Assembly: GCF_003633755.1 (NCBI RefSeq)
Contig: NZ_RBIL01000002.1
Span: 2,356,001 to 2,420,000 of the forward strand
From: Solirubrobacter pauli
GTDB taxonomy: Bacteria > Actinomycetota > Thermoleophilia > Solirubrobacterales > Solirubrobacteraceae
Direction: 5' to 3'
Length of the DNA stretch: 64,000 bases
Under the pieces are notes generated by a model that was given only the letters and a program-made list of their open reading frames with translations, was not told the DNA's origin and made no database searches. Below are positions 36,104 through 44,975 of the stretch, in pieces (the first letter of the stretch is position 1; every line of letters starts with the position of its first letter). The translations under genes were made by a program, and so were the position numbers.

Positions 36104-37699
36104 ATGACGGACTTGCTGCATCAGGACACCGGCGTGCACGTCGATCTGGACGGTGGCTCGCTCACGATCGCCGACGCCGTGCGGCTCGCTCGTCACGGCG
36201 GAACCGCGACGCTCTCCCCCGCGGCGGCCCGCCGCGTCGAGGCCGCGCGTGCGCTCAAGCAGGACCTGATCGCGCGTGAGATCCCGATCTACGGCGTCAC
36301 CACCGGCTTCGGGGACAGCGCGCACCGTCAGATCGCGCCCGAGAAGGCCGCGGCGCTGCAGCAGAACATGCTCCGCTTCCTCGGCGCCGGCACGGGCCAG
36401 ACCGCGAACCCCGAGGTGACGCGGCTGACGATGCTGTTCCGCGCGAACTGCCTGGCCAAGGGCAATTCCGGCGTGCGGTTGGAGGTCATCGAGCAGCTGC
36501 TCACGCTGCTCAACCACGACATCCTGCCGCTCATCCCCGAGCGCGGCTCGTGCGGCGCGTCCGGCGATCTCGTCCCGCTGTCGTACGTCGGCCGCGCGCT
36601 CGTCGGTGAGACCGAGGTGCTCTACGACGGCGACGTCCGCGAGGCGATCGACGTGCTCACCGACCTGGGCATCAAGCCGCTCGAGCTGGAGGCCAAGGAA
36701 GGGCTCGCGCTCACCAACGGCACGTCGTTCATGTCCGGGTTCTCCGTGCTGGCGGCGCACGACGCGCGTGAGCTCGCGTTCGTCGTCGAGCTGTGCACGG
36801 CGATGGCGTCGCAGGCGCTGGCCGGCAACCACGGCCACTTCAACGCCTTCCTGTTCGAGGCCAAGCCGCACCCGGGGATCATCGAGAGCGCGGCCAACGT
36901 CCGGATGCTGCTCGACGGCTCCGAGCTTACGCACGACGCGGAGGAGATCGTCCCGCTCGACGGCGCCGGCTTCCGCGAGCTCACACGCTCGGTGCAGGAC
37001 AAGTACTCGGTCCGCTGCGCGCCGCACATCGTCGGCGCGCTGCGCGACACGCTCGAGTGGGTGGACCGCTGGATCGAGGTCGAGATCAACTCGTCCGACG
37101 ACAACCCGCTGTTCGACGTCCCGGGCGGCCGCGCCCAGAGCGGCGGCAACTTCTACGGCAGCCACATGGCCCAGGGCATGGACGCGCTGAAGATCGCGCT
37201 GGCCAACCTGTGCGACCTGATGGACCGCCAGCTCGAGCTGGTGGTGGACGAGAAGTTCAACGCGGGCCTGACGCCCAACCTGATCCCGTACTTCGCCCAC
37301 GACGACTTCGAAGCCGGTCTCCATCACGGCTTCAAGGGGATGCAGCTCTCGTGCTCGGCGCTCACCGCCGAGGCCTTGAAGCTGTGCAACCCGGCGAGCA
37401 TCCATTCGCGCTCGACCGAGGCCCATAACCAGGACAAGGTCTCCATGGGGACGATCAGCGCGCGTGACGCGCGCTCGATCGTGGAGATCGCCCAGCACAT
37501 CGCCGCGATCCACCTGATCGCGCTCTCGCAGGCACTCGACCTGCGCGGAGTCGACCAGGCCAGCCCCAAGGTCCGTGAGGCCCACGCGCTCATCCGCGCG
37601 CGTGTCGCCCCGCTGGACCGCGACCGACGGATGGACCGTGACATCGCCTCCGTCGTCGAGCTGATCCGGTCGGGCGAGCTGAGTCACGTCCTGGCGTAG
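36104..37699 (+). CDS. MIO-dependent aromatic amino acid ammonia-lyase, probably phenylalanine ammonia-lyase/aminomutase type
   Basis: 531 residues, HAL/PAL superfamily. The autocatalytic MIO triad Ala152-Ser153-Gly154 sits in RGSCGASGDLVPLSYVGRAL. The catalytic loop has Tyr63 in IYGVTTGFGDSAHR. The substrate-selectivity pair is Phe92-Leu93 in LQQNMLRFLGAGTG: FL is characteristic of phenylalanine ammonia-lyases, HL of tyrosine and SH of histidine lyases. The closest style is bacterial EncP/AdmH-like PAL/phenylalanine 2,3-aminomutase. The product would be cinnamate or beta-phenylalanine. No hut genes are adjacent. ATG at 36104 is chosen over 36065 because the preceding segment is non-conserved. 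A 10-bp hairpin follows the stop. Confidence 0.87.
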   Translation: MTDLLHQDTGVHVDLDGGSLTIADAVRLARHGGTATLSPAAARRVEAARALKQDLIAREIPIYGVTTGFGDSAHRQIAPEKAAALQQNMLRFLGAGTGQTANPEVTRLTMLFRANCLAKGNSGVRLEVIEQLLTLLNHDILPLIPERGSCGASGDLVPLSYVGRALVGETEVLYDGDVREAIDVLTDLGIKPLELEAKEGLALTNGTSFMSGFSVLAAHDARELAFVVELCTAMASQALAGNHGHFNAFLFEAKPHPGIIESAANVRMLLDGSELTHDAEEIVPLDGAGFRELTRSVQDKYSVRCAPHIVGALRDTLEWVDRWIEVEINSSDDNPLFDVPGGRAQSGGNFYGSHMAQGMDALKIALANLCDLMDRQLELVVDEKFNAGLTPNLIPYFAHDDFEAGLHHGFKGMQLSCSALTAEALKLCNPASIHSRSTEAHNQDKVSMGTISARDARSIVEIAQHIAAIHLIALSQALDLRGVDQASPKVREAHALIRARVAPLDRDRRMDRDIASVVELIRSGELSHVLA

Positions 37700-37713
37700 G
37701 AGGGGTTGCGCGG

Positions 37714-37739
37714 GGCGACCCTCGTCTGGGAGGGTCGCC
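37714..37739 (+). terminator. Hairpin after the ammonia-lyase gene
   Basis: Perfect 10-bp inverted repeat (arm GGCGACCCTC, 37714-37723 and 37730-37739) with a 6-nt loop, starting 15 nt after the lyase stop. It ends two bases before the GTG of the next gene, so it would also sequester that gene's ribosome-binding region. It could be a terminator or a translational switch. Confidence 0.55.
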
Positions 37740-37741
37740 TC

Positions 37742-39376
37742 GTGCGCATTGCCGTCGTCGTCGCGCTCGTCGTCTTCTTCGGAGTCGTCGGCCGCGCGGG
37801 CGCGGCGCCGTTCGTCATCGGGGCGGGCAGCCAGCCCTCGGTCGCGGTCGATGGCGCCGGCACGGCCCACATCGCGTGGAACGGGCCGGAGGTCAACCAG
37901 CACGCGCCGCGCTACTGCCGGCTGCCGCGCGGGGCGACCGCGTGTGACGTCGCGTTGACGCTGCCACCCACGGCGGGGACCGACACGACGACGCGGCCGT
38001 ACGTGTCATTGAGCGGGGGCCGCGTGTCGGTGCTGGTGCATCGCTTCGGGCCGGTGACCGAGCTCACGCAGTACGTGTCGACGGACGGTGGGCTCAGCTT
38101 CACGTCGCGGACGGCGGGCGGCAACGTGCCGATCTACGAGGCTGCGGACGGCCCCGGCGACAGCGTCTCGATCGTGACGAACGCCGACGGACGCGGTGGG
38201 CTGTTCCTCAACGCGCCGTTGACGGGCACCCCGCCGGCGGGGTTCGCGGTGTTGGACACGACGCGGCCCTACTACGGATCGGTCGGGATGGACGGGGCGG
38301 TGCCGGTCGTGACGTCCAGCACCGCCGCGGGCGACGCCGTCTGGCGGCGGTACTCCGGGACCGGCGACCTCAACGCCGCGTCGAGCTGGACGCCGCCGGC
38401 GGCGATCGGGGCGGTGGACTACCCGCGGCTGGCGAGCGGCGCGCCCGGCCTGTTCCTGCTCGCCGGTGACGCGGCGGGGACGATGTCGGTGCGGCGCTGG
38501 ACCGGCGCGGGCTTCGGCGCACCGGCGGCGATCGGGCCGGGTGACGCCAGCGAGTCGCACCTCTCCGTGGACGCGGGCGGGCGACTGCACGCCGTCTACC
38601 CGCGGCTCGACGCGCAGGGCTACCACCTCCAGCACTCGGTCTCCGACGACGGCGTCAGCTGGCAGTCCGGCAGCGTGCTCGTGCAGACCGACGACGAGGA
38701 GGGCGGCCTGCGGGTCGCCGCAGCGGCGGACCACGTCGGCGTCGCGGTGTGGTCGAGCCGTGTGGCCGGCGCACCGGAGATCCGCGTCCAGGCCATCGGG
38801 CCGGGCGCTCCGGCCGCGCCTCCCCCACCACCGCCTCCTCCGCCACCGCCGCCGGAGCCGCAGCCGGTCGCCGGCCGGACGGTCGTGGTGGTGCCGAGCG
38901 GGACCGTGCGGGTGCGGCTCGCGGGCCGGTCGACGTTCACCGCACTCACGGCGCTCGACGACGTGCCGATGGGCGCGACGCTGGACACCAAGCGCGGCGC
39001 GGTGGTCCTGCGGGCCCGCAACGCACGCACCGGGGCGATCGAGACCGTGCGGCTCTCCGACGGCTGGTTCAAGGTCAGCCAGAGCGGGCGCGTCGTGGAC
39101 TTCACGCTCAACGAGCCGCTCGCGCGGTGCGCGCGGCGTGGCCGCGCGGCGGCGAAGAAGCCCAGGTCGCGGAAGCTCTGGGGCGACGGGAAGGGTGCGT
39201 TCCGCACCTCCGGCAAGTACAGCGCGGCGACGGTCCGCGGGACGCGCTGGCTCGTGCAGGACACGTGCGCGGGCACGACCACGCGGGTCACGCAGGGCTC
39301 GGTGACGGTCACGCACGGCAGGAAGCGCGTGGTCGTCCGGGCTGGACGGAAATACGTGGCTCGCGCTCGACGTTGA
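37742..39376 (+). CDS. Secreted propeller-like protein with polyproline linker
   Basis: 544 residues. Signal peptide MRIAVVVALVVFFGVVGRAGA (GTG start 37742). Residues about 25-360 show sialidase/propeller-like strands (QPSVAVDGAGTAHIAWNG, ESHLSVDAGGRLHAVYPRLDAQ, VSDDGVSWQSGSV). A run of twelve prolines (PPPPPPPPPPPP) links to a C-terminal beta domain (GRTVVVVPSGTVRVRLAGRSTFTAL...) ending in basic TVTHGRKRVVVRAGRKYVARARR. The tail may bind cell wall or DNA. Function unknown. First of four secreted proteins in a row. Confidence 0.75.
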   Translation: MRIAVVVALVVFFGVVGRAGAAPFVIGAGSQPSVAVDGAGTAHIAWNGPEVNQHAPRYCRLPRGATACDVALTLPPTAGTDTTTRPYVSLSGGRVSVLVHRFGPVTELTQYVSTDGGLSFTSRTAGGNVPIYEAADGPGDSVSIVTNADGRGGLFLNAPLTGTPPAGFAVLDTTRPYYGSVGMDGAVPVVTSSTAAGDAVWRRYSGTGDLNAASSWTPPAAIGAVDYPRLASGAPGLFLLAGDAAGTMSVRRWTGAGFGAPAAIGPGDASESHLSVDAGGRLHAVYPRLDAQGYHLQHSVSDDGVSWQSGSVLVQTDDEEGGLRVAAAADHVGVAVWSSRVAGAPEIRVQAIGPGAPAAPPPPPPPPPPPPEPQPVAGRTVVVVPSGTVRVRLAGRSTFTALTALDDVPMGATLDTKRGAVVLRARNARTGAIETVRLSDGWFKVSQSGRVVDFTLNEPLARCARRGRAAAKKPRSRKLWGDGKGAFRTSGKYSAATVRGTRWLVQDTCAGTTTRVTQGSVTVTHGRKRVVVRAGRKYVARARR

Positions 39377-39392
39377 AGCTACCTTGCGCGGT

Positions 39393-40919
39393 GTGCTGAC
39401 GACCGCGCTGCTCTCCCTCGCCCTCACGCCCTGGGTCCCGGCCGATCCGCCGCGGTTGGAGCCGATCTCCAGCGCCGTGATCGACGAGCACGGGCCGTTC
39501 GAGACCCACCTGGCCGCCAACGGCGGCTGGAAGGTCGCGGCCTGGCGTGACTACGACTTCGTGCTGCACGCGGAGGTGACGCGTCCGGACGGCACGGTGC
39601 TCGCGCGCGCGCTGGACCGCGACGAGACGGCGCAGCAGCCGGCGGTCGGCATCGACGCGCGCGGGAACGCCTTCGTGGCGTGGGCGAACGGCGATCACGT
39701 GCGCACGGCGCGTGGGCCGCGGCTGGCCCGCGGCCCGGCGTTCTCGGACGGGGACACGGTGGACGTCGCGGTCAGCCCGGGCGGTCGTACGCTGCTGAGC
39801 TGGAGCGGCCGGCACGGCGTCTTCGCGCAGCTCGACGGCGGCGCGCCGCAGCAGGTCGGCGACGGTGGCGCCTCGGAGCTGCAGAGCGCGATCAACGACG
39901 CGGGGGCAGCCGTCCTCGCGAGCCATTCCTTCACGCCCGACGGCGTCTGGCTGCTCGACCGCGCGCCGGACGGCCCGTGGACGGCGGAGCGCGACGTCTC
40001 CGGCGACCACCAGATCCCGTTCCCGGCGGACGACAACGACCCGACGGCACGCTGGCTGTCCACGGCGATCAGCGCCGACGGACGCGCCGTGCTGGCGTGG
40101 GGCTCCCCGCGCGGGAAGACCGCGCAGGTGTACGGCGTGGCCGGCCGCGCGGGGGACCACTGGGACGCGGTGCAGCGGCTCTCCTCACCGGTCCTCGACG
40201 GGTACGGCGCCGACGCCGGGCTCGACGCCGCCGGCGATCCGGTCGTCACGTGGCAGGAGGAAGCACGGCCGCGCGGCGCGAAGCCGGTCGCGGGCGCGGT
40301 GCCGGACACGACGCCGCTCACCGTCGCCGCCCGTCTGGTCGAGCGGCTCGCGCCGGTCCGCACCGGCAACGTCCACGTGTCCGCCCGCGTGCGCTGCTCG
40401 AAGGCCTGCAGCGCGCGGCTGCAGTGGGCCGGCCTCTGGAACGGGCCCTGGTACGGGGAGCCAGTCGAGCTGCCGCCGGGCGTGACCAAGGCCGTGCGGC
40501 TGACCGCGGGCGACGAGCGCTTCCTCTCCCCGCGCCACTCCGGCCGGCTCCGCGTCACGCTGGTGGTCACGGACCGGGCCGGCAACGTCTTCCGGCAGCC
40601 GCGCACCTACCGCCTGAAGGTCGTCCGGCCGCCGCTGCGGTCGTTCCGCGTCGGTCCCTCGCACTCGTTCGAGATGTTCACGCGCGCAGGCGACCGGGCC
40701 GTCGGTCGCCTGGTGAACGCGCTGCTCGACGGACTGGCGGACAACACGATCAAGTCCGAGCGGGCGTTGCGCGCCCGCTGGCTGGCCGGAGCCGCGGCGC
40801 TCGAGCGGGCCGGGTACGAGGAGATCCACGACACCGAGGTCGGCGACGCCATCTACGTCGTCGTGCGCCGGCCGTTCGCGCTCGCCGGCTACAGCGCCGA
40901 GGCGGTGCTCTCCGGGTGA
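39393..40919 (+). CDS. Secreted propeller-like protein
   Basis: 508 residues. GTG start at 39393 gives a hydrophobic leader (MLTTALLSLALTPWVPA). Repeated strands of the type ISADGRAVLAWGSPRG, VGIDARGNAFVAWANG and AGLDAAGDPVVTWQEE point to a six-bladed-like propeller. A C-terminal Ig-like region (RVRCSKACSARLQWAG...VVTDRAGNVFRQPRTYRLKV) precedes a helical tail SFEMFTRAGDRAVGRLVNALLDGL that is clearly paralogous to that of the next gene. No enzyme motif. Cysteines in SKACSA could form a disulfide. Confidence 0.75.
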   Translation: MLTTALLSLALTPWVPADPPRLEPISSAVIDEHGPFETHLAANGGWKVAAWRDYDFVLHAEVTRPDGTVLARALDRDETAQQPAVGIDARGNAFVAWANGDHVRTARGPRLARGPAFSDGDTVDVAVSPGGRTLLSWSGRHGVFAQLDGGAPQQVGDGGASELQSAINDAGAAVLASHSFTPDGVWLLDRAPDGPWTAERDVSGDHQIPFPADDNDPTARWLSTAISADGRAVLAWGSPRGKTAQVYGVAGRAGDHWDAVQRLSSPVLDGYGADAGLDAAGDPVVTWQEEARPRGAKPVAGAVPDTTPLTVAARLVERLAPVRTGNVHVSARVRCSKACSARLQWAGLWNGPWYGEPVELPPGVTKAVRLTAGDERFLSPRHSGRLRVTLVVTDRAGNVFRQPRTYRLKVVRPPLRSFRVGPSHSFEMFTRAGDRAVGRLVNALLDGLADNTIKSERALRARWLAGAAALERAGYEEIHDTEVGDAIYVVVRRPFALAGYSAEAVLSG

Positions 40920-41017
40920 CCGCCCGCGCGCACGCTACGGCGGTCGCGGTCGTCCGGTTCGGCACCCGCCACGCGCATCGGTGTGTGCGGGTTCGCCGGG
41001 CGGGTACTGCCCAGGCC

Positions 41018-42829
41018 GTGCGCCTCGTGATCGCCGCCGTCGCCTCCTGGCTCCTGCTCGCGGGACCCGCGCGGGCCGACGTCTTCGTGCCCGCCGACCC
41101 GCGGTTCCCGTTCGGTGGCGACTGCGTCGGCGCCGCGGGTGACGTCTTCGCGGTCGGCCGCAGCCTCGTCGACGGGTGGACCGTCCAGGGCACGGCAGGC
41201 AGCGACACGGTCCAGAGCCTCCTCGGCGACGACGCCGGCCGGCCGGTCACCTGTCCGGCCGTGGCCGCCGCGCCGGACGGCACCGCCGCGGTCACCTCCT
41301 TCACGACGGGCGTCGCACGGCTCGCGATCCGCCGCCCGGGCGCGACGTTCGGCGCCCCCACGCCGCTCGGCCGGGTGACGTGGCCGCCCGCCGTGGCCGC
41401 CGCGCCGGGCGGCTGGATCGCGGTCGCGTGGACGCGCCAGGCGACCGGTTCGCTCGACAGCACCTTGACCGTGCTCGTGATCCCGCCGTCCGGGCGCCCG
41501 GTGAAGACCGTGCTCGCCCGGGGCCAGGCGATCGGTCGGCCGCGCGTGGCGATCGCTCCCGACGGCACGGCCGCGGTGGCGTGGAGCACGTCGCGGCCGC
41601 GGTCGACCCGGTTCGTCGCCGACCTCCGCGGCGGCGCGTGGAGCGCGCCCGCCGAGCTGCCGGGCGGCTCGGGCTCGGGCACCGGCGCCGGCGTCGCCCT
41701 GGCGATGGCGCCGGGCGGACGTCGTCTGCTCGCCTGGGCGGCCGGCGATGGCATCCGCGTCCAGGTCGACGGCGAGCCGGCCGCGACCGTGGCGCCGGTG
41801 GGTGACGGCAGCGAGCTGGCGGCAGCACTGGCCGACGACGGTGCGGCGGTCGTCGCCTTCACGGACGGCGCGGACGTCGTCCGCGCGGTCGACCGCGGGC
41901 CCGGCGGCGCGTGGTCGGCGCCCCACCAGCTGTCCGTTCCGGGGCACGGGACGTCGGTGGACGGTGGGCTCGAAGCGATCCTCGCGCCGGGCGGGCGCGC
42001 CGTGGTCGCGTGGCCGGTGGCGCGGCGGCTGGCGGCCGTCAGCGGGCCGGCCGGCGGCACATGGGACGTCGCGGCCCTCGTGTCCCCGGTCACGCGTGAC
42101 GTCGCCGCGTTCGACCTCACCCACGACGCCGCGGGCGAGCCGTGGTTGCTGTGGATCGAGCCGGACCACGCCGGTGGCGGCGGTCCGGTGCGCGGCGCGC
42201 GCCTGGCCGCGAGCGCGCCCGCCGACACGACCCCGCCCACGTTCACCGTCAGCGTGCCACGCAAGCTGCCCGCGACGCGGAACGCGCTCACGCTCGACAT
42301 CCCGATCACCATCCGCTGCGACGAGCCCTGCGACGTGCGCGCCGGCTTCACCCGCGACGCCTATTCCGCGTACGCGCTGCGGGCGAACCAGCGGACGACC
42401 TTCCACCTGGACGGCCGGTCGGAGCGAGAGACGCTGCTGTCGCGGCCCGGGCAGCGCGCGCTGCGCTTCACGGTCACCGTGAGTGACCGCGCCGGCAACG
42501 TGGCCGCGCGCCGGCGTGTGAGCGTGCCGATCTCCATCCGCCCGGCGTCGTTGCGATCCTTCAAGGTACCCGCGAGCTACGACTTCGGGCTGCTGAGCCG
42601 CGCCGGCAACCGGGACGCCGTCCGCTTCGTCAACGGCTACATCGAAGCGCTGGCCGCCCGTCGGCTGCGCACCACCGGCCAGCTGAGGGCCGCGCTCGAC
42701 CGTGGCTTCGCCCGCCTCGAGCGCGACCACGAGGAAGCGGCCGGCGGACCCGTCCACAGCGCGATCTACGACGTGCTCGCCGTGCCGATCCGGCGCGCCG
42801 GCTTCGACCCCGACCGAATCTTCGGCTGA
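41018..42829 (+). CDS. Secreted propeller-like protein, paralogue of the preceding gene
   Basis: 603 residues. Start at GTG 41018 gives a good signal peptide (MRLVIAAVASWLLLAGPARA); an alternative GTG at 40916 would overlap the previous stop but adds an arginine-rich, unconvincing N-terminus. Blade-like repeats (VAIAPDGTAAVAWSTSRP, VALAMAPGGRRLLAWAAGDG, EAILAPGGRAVVAWPVAR), an Ig-like segment with CDEPCD, and the helical tail YDFGLLSRAGNRDAVRFVNGYIEAL. Same domain order as the gene at 39393, indicating tandem duplication. Function unknown. Confidence 0.75.
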   Translation: MRLVIAAVASWLLLAGPARADVFVPADPRFPFGGDCVGAAGDVFAVGRSLVDGWTVQGTAGSDTVQSLLGDDAGRPVTCPAVAAAPDGTAAVTSFTTGVARLAIRRPGATFGAPTPLGRVTWPPAVAAAPGGWIAVAWTRQATGSLDSTLTVLVIPPSGRPVKTVLARGQAIGRPRVAIAPDGTAAVAWSTSRPRSTRFVADLRGGAWSAPAELPGGSGSGTGAGVALAMAPGGRRLLAWAAGDGIRVQVDGEPAATVAPVGDGSELAAALADDGAAVVAFTDGADVVRAVDRGPGGAWSAPHQLSVPGHGTSVDGGLEAILAPGGRAVVAWPVARRLAAVSGPAGGTWDVAALVSPVTRDVAAFDLTHDAAGEPWLLWIEPDHAGGGGPVRGARLAASAPADTTPPTFTVSVPRKLPATRNALTLDIPITIRCDEPCDVRAGFTRDAYSAYALRANQRTTFHLDGRSERETLLSRPGQRALRFTVTVSDRAGNVAARRRVSVPISIRPASLRSFKVPASYDFGLLSRAGNRDAVRFVNGYIEALAARRLRTTGQLRAALDRGFARLERDHEEAAGGPVHSAIYDVLAVPIRRAGFDPDRIFG

Positions 42830-42830
42830 C

Positions 42831-43961
42831 ATGCTCGCCGCGCTGCTCGCCACGACCCTCGCGCTGCCGATCAGCGCCACGTGCGCCGACACCGACGGGG
42901 ACACCATCGCCATCACCCGCGACACGCCGGCCGGCTGGGTCATCGAGACGAGCACCGCGGGCGGCCGGTGGGAACGCGTGCTCGGCCCGACCACACGGAC
43001 CGGCGCCGGCTGCGCGAAGATCGCCGCCGCGAGCGACGGGACCCTCGTCCTGGCCCGCGGTGATCAGGACCGCTCGCAGGTGCGCGTCCGGCGCCCCGGC
43101 GGGACGTTCGGCCTGCCCACGAACGTCCGCCACCGCGAGGGCGCGCTGCACCTCGCCGCCGCGCCGGGCGGGCAGGTCGCGATGCTCTGGAACGACTGGC
43201 GGGGCACCTCGGGCGACGTCTTCGCACGGGTCGGCGGCACGACGACGCGCCTCGCCCGGGTGCGCTCGTTCGGGCCGCTCGGCCTCACGCTCGCGCCCGA
43301 CGGAACCGCCACCGCCGTGTGGAACGAGTCCGAGCCGGCGAGCAAGCAGGTCGCCGAGTTCCGCGCCGGCCATTGGGGTCGCCCGGTTGAGCTCTACTCC
43401 GGCCGCCACAACGGCTGGTCCGACAGCGGCGTCGCCCTGGCCCAGGCCCCGAACGGCCGCCGCCGACTCCTCGCCTGGATGGGCGCCCGCCGCCTGCGCG
43501 TGAGCGTGGCCGGCGAACCCACCCGCACGGTCGCGGAGCCTCGCGTTCGCCACTTGTCGGTCGAGATCACCGCGAGCCGCCGCTCTGTCGTCGAACCCTG
43601 GTCCGTCGAGGCGATCAGGAGCGCGCTGGCCGACGACGGCTCCGCCGCGGTCGTGTACGAGACCCCCGATGGCCTCTTCGCCGTCACGCGCGGCCCGGAC
43701 CGCGCCTGGTCGCCCCCGCACGTGCTGGTCCGGGGAGCGTTGGAGCACCGGGACACCGCCCGCGTCGCCGTCGCCGCGGGCGGCCGGACGCGGGTGACCT
43801 GGCTCCCCGGTGACGGGAGCATCGTCGCCGCCGCCCGCGACGCCGACGGGCGCTGGGACACACCGGCCGTGCTCTCGCCGCCGCGCGAGGACGCAGCCAC
43901 GCCGCACCTGGCCGCCGGCCACGTCGTGTGGACCGCCGACGGCACGTTGCACATCCGGTAG
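42831..43961 (+). CDS. Secreted propeller-like protein lacking the C-terminal domains
   Basis: 376 residues beginning one base after the previous stop. Leader MLAALLATTLALPISATC, then propeller strands GGQVAMLWNDWRG, LTLAPDGTATAVWNESEP, VALAQAPNGRRRLLAWMG, IRSALADDGSAAVVYETPDG and VAVAAGGRTRVTWLPGD. It ends abruptly after the blades (VWTADGTLHIR), without the Ig-like and helical tail of its two neighbours, so it may be a truncated duplicate or a minimal form. Confidence 0.72.
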   Translation: MLAALLATTLALPISATCADTDGDTIAITRDTPAGWVIETSTAGGRWERVLGPTTRTGAGCAKIAAASDGTLVLARGDQDRSQVRVRRPGGTFGLPTNVRHREGALHLAAAPGGQVAMLWNDWRGTSGDVFARVGGTTTRLARVRSFGPLGLTLAPDGTATAVWNESEPASKQVAEFRAGHWGRPVELYSGRHNGWSDSGVALAQAPNGRRRLLAWMGARRLRVSVAGEPTRTVAEPRVRHLSVEITASRRSVVEPWSVEAIRSALADDGSAAVVYETPDGLFAVTRGPDRAWSPPHVLVRGALEHRDTARVAVAAGGRTRVTWLPGDGSIVAAARDADGRWDTPAVLSPPREDAATPHLAAGHVVWTADGTLHIR

Positions 43962-44094
43962 CTCCCGCGCCGGCGCCGCTGCCGGCGCCGATGTCGGGGC
44001 CCCGCCTCGTCGCCCACCGACGGCGCCGCGCTCGCCGGCCGCCGCGTGCGCCCGCCGTAGGCGCTTCACCCACCCGTCCGCGCGGCGACGTGCG
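43962..44094. other. Convergent intergenic region with GC-only hairpin repeats
   Basis: 133 nt between the last propeller gene and the VOC gene. It contains CGGCGCCG twice, separated by CTGC, able to fold into a compact GC hairpin just downstream of the propeller stop. No open reading frame or RNA gene is convincing here. Confidence 0.4.
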
Positions 44095-44937
44095 CTACGT
44101 GGGCGGCTTGAACTGGCCGGCCGTGAAGGTCGCTCCGTCGGGGTCGCGCAGCACGGCGATCCGTTGCCAGGGGATGTCGAACGGCTCGACGAGCACTTCC
44201 CCGCCGAGCTCGCGGGCCCGCGTGGCGGCCTCGTCCGCGTCGGCGACGCTGAAGGTGACGTGCCAGCGCGGGCCGCCCTTGTCCAAGGGCTCGAACCACG
44301 CGACCGTGTCGGTGAAGCGGGGCGGCGCGCCGCCCTGCGCGTGGCGGGCGCGGACGCCGGGGTCGATGGTCTCCAGGTAGTCGCCGTACTGCGGCACGAC
44401 CACAGTGATCGACGTCTCTCCGCCCACCTCGAGCGCGTCGAACTCCCACGGGAACACCGCGCCGTAGAACCGCTGCGCGGCCTCCACGTCGGCGGTGACG
44501 AGGTTCGACCAGTTCCACGTGCCGGGCGCGTTGACCACCTCGGCGCCGATGTGCGTGTCCGCCTGCCAGACCGCGAACGTCGCACCCTCGGGGTCGGCGC
44601 ACATCGCCATCCGGCCGGCGTCGAGCACGTCGTGCGGCTCGACGAGCACCCGACCGCCCGCCGCGCGCACGCGCTCGGCCGCCTCGTCGGCGCGGTCGAC
44701 GGCGATGTACGTCGTCCACCCCACACCCTCGACTCCGTTGTCCCAGGAGCCGATCGCGGCGACCAGCCCGCCGTCCACCTTCGCCTCGAAGTACGTCTCC
44801 GCGGACCCGGGCGGCATCTGGTCGGCCAGCTCCCAGCCGAGCACACCGCTGTAGAACGCGACCGCCGCCTCCGTCTCTGGACGAGCGCTGTCGATCCAGC
44901 AGGGCACTCCGGCGGGGTATCGGGTTCGCTTGGGCAT
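44095..44937 (-). CDS. Two-domain VOC (glyoxalase/bleomycin-resistance fold) protein
   Basis: 280 residues with two tandem VOC modules (about 8-120 and 130-250). Each has the CWIDSARPETEAAVAFYSGVLGWEL / NWSNLVTADVEAAQRFYGAVFPWEF pattern and a closing DPEGATFAVWQ / DPDGATFTAGQF strand. The family includes CFP-30B-like hydroxylase-type proteins of actinobacteria; activity is generally unknown. Start MPKRTRYPAG at 44937. Lies 38 nt downstream of dinB on the same strand. Confidence 0.87.
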   Translation of the reverse strand: MPKRTRYPAGVPCWIDSARPETEAAVAFYSGVLGWELADQMPPGSAETYFEAKVDGGLVAAIGSWDNGVEGVGWTTYIAVDRADEAAERVRAAGGRVLVEPHDVLDAGRMAMCADPEGATFAVWQADTHIGAEVVNAPGTWNWSNLVTADVEAAQRFYGAVFPWEFDALEVGGETSITVVVPQYGDYLETIDPGVRARHAQGGAPPRFTDTVAWFEPLDKGGPRWHVTFSVADADEAATRARELGGEVLVEPFDIPWQRIAVLRDPDGATFTAGQFKPPT

Positions 44938-44975
44938 GTGGGCACCGTATGGGTCGTCGCGGTCATGTCCTGGCC

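Noticed and set aside
36104-37699. Histidine ammonia-lyase (hutH) call
   Set aside because: The selectivity pair is Phe-Leu rather than Ser-His and no other hut gene is adjacent.
36059-37903. A 614-codon minus-strand frame over the ammonia-lyase
   Set aside because: Antisense shadow; the plus strand encodes a full MIO enzyme.
38819-38855. Short CCN repeat as a possible microsatellite
   Set aside because: It encodes the polyproline linker of the secreted protein and the codons vary, so it is a protein-level repeat.
39680-42829. A 1049-codon frame covering two secreted proteins
   Set aside because: Its first 400 codons are out of frame with the real gene at 39393 and low-complexity Arg/Ala/Gly; only the part after 41018 has a signal peptide and conserved repeats.
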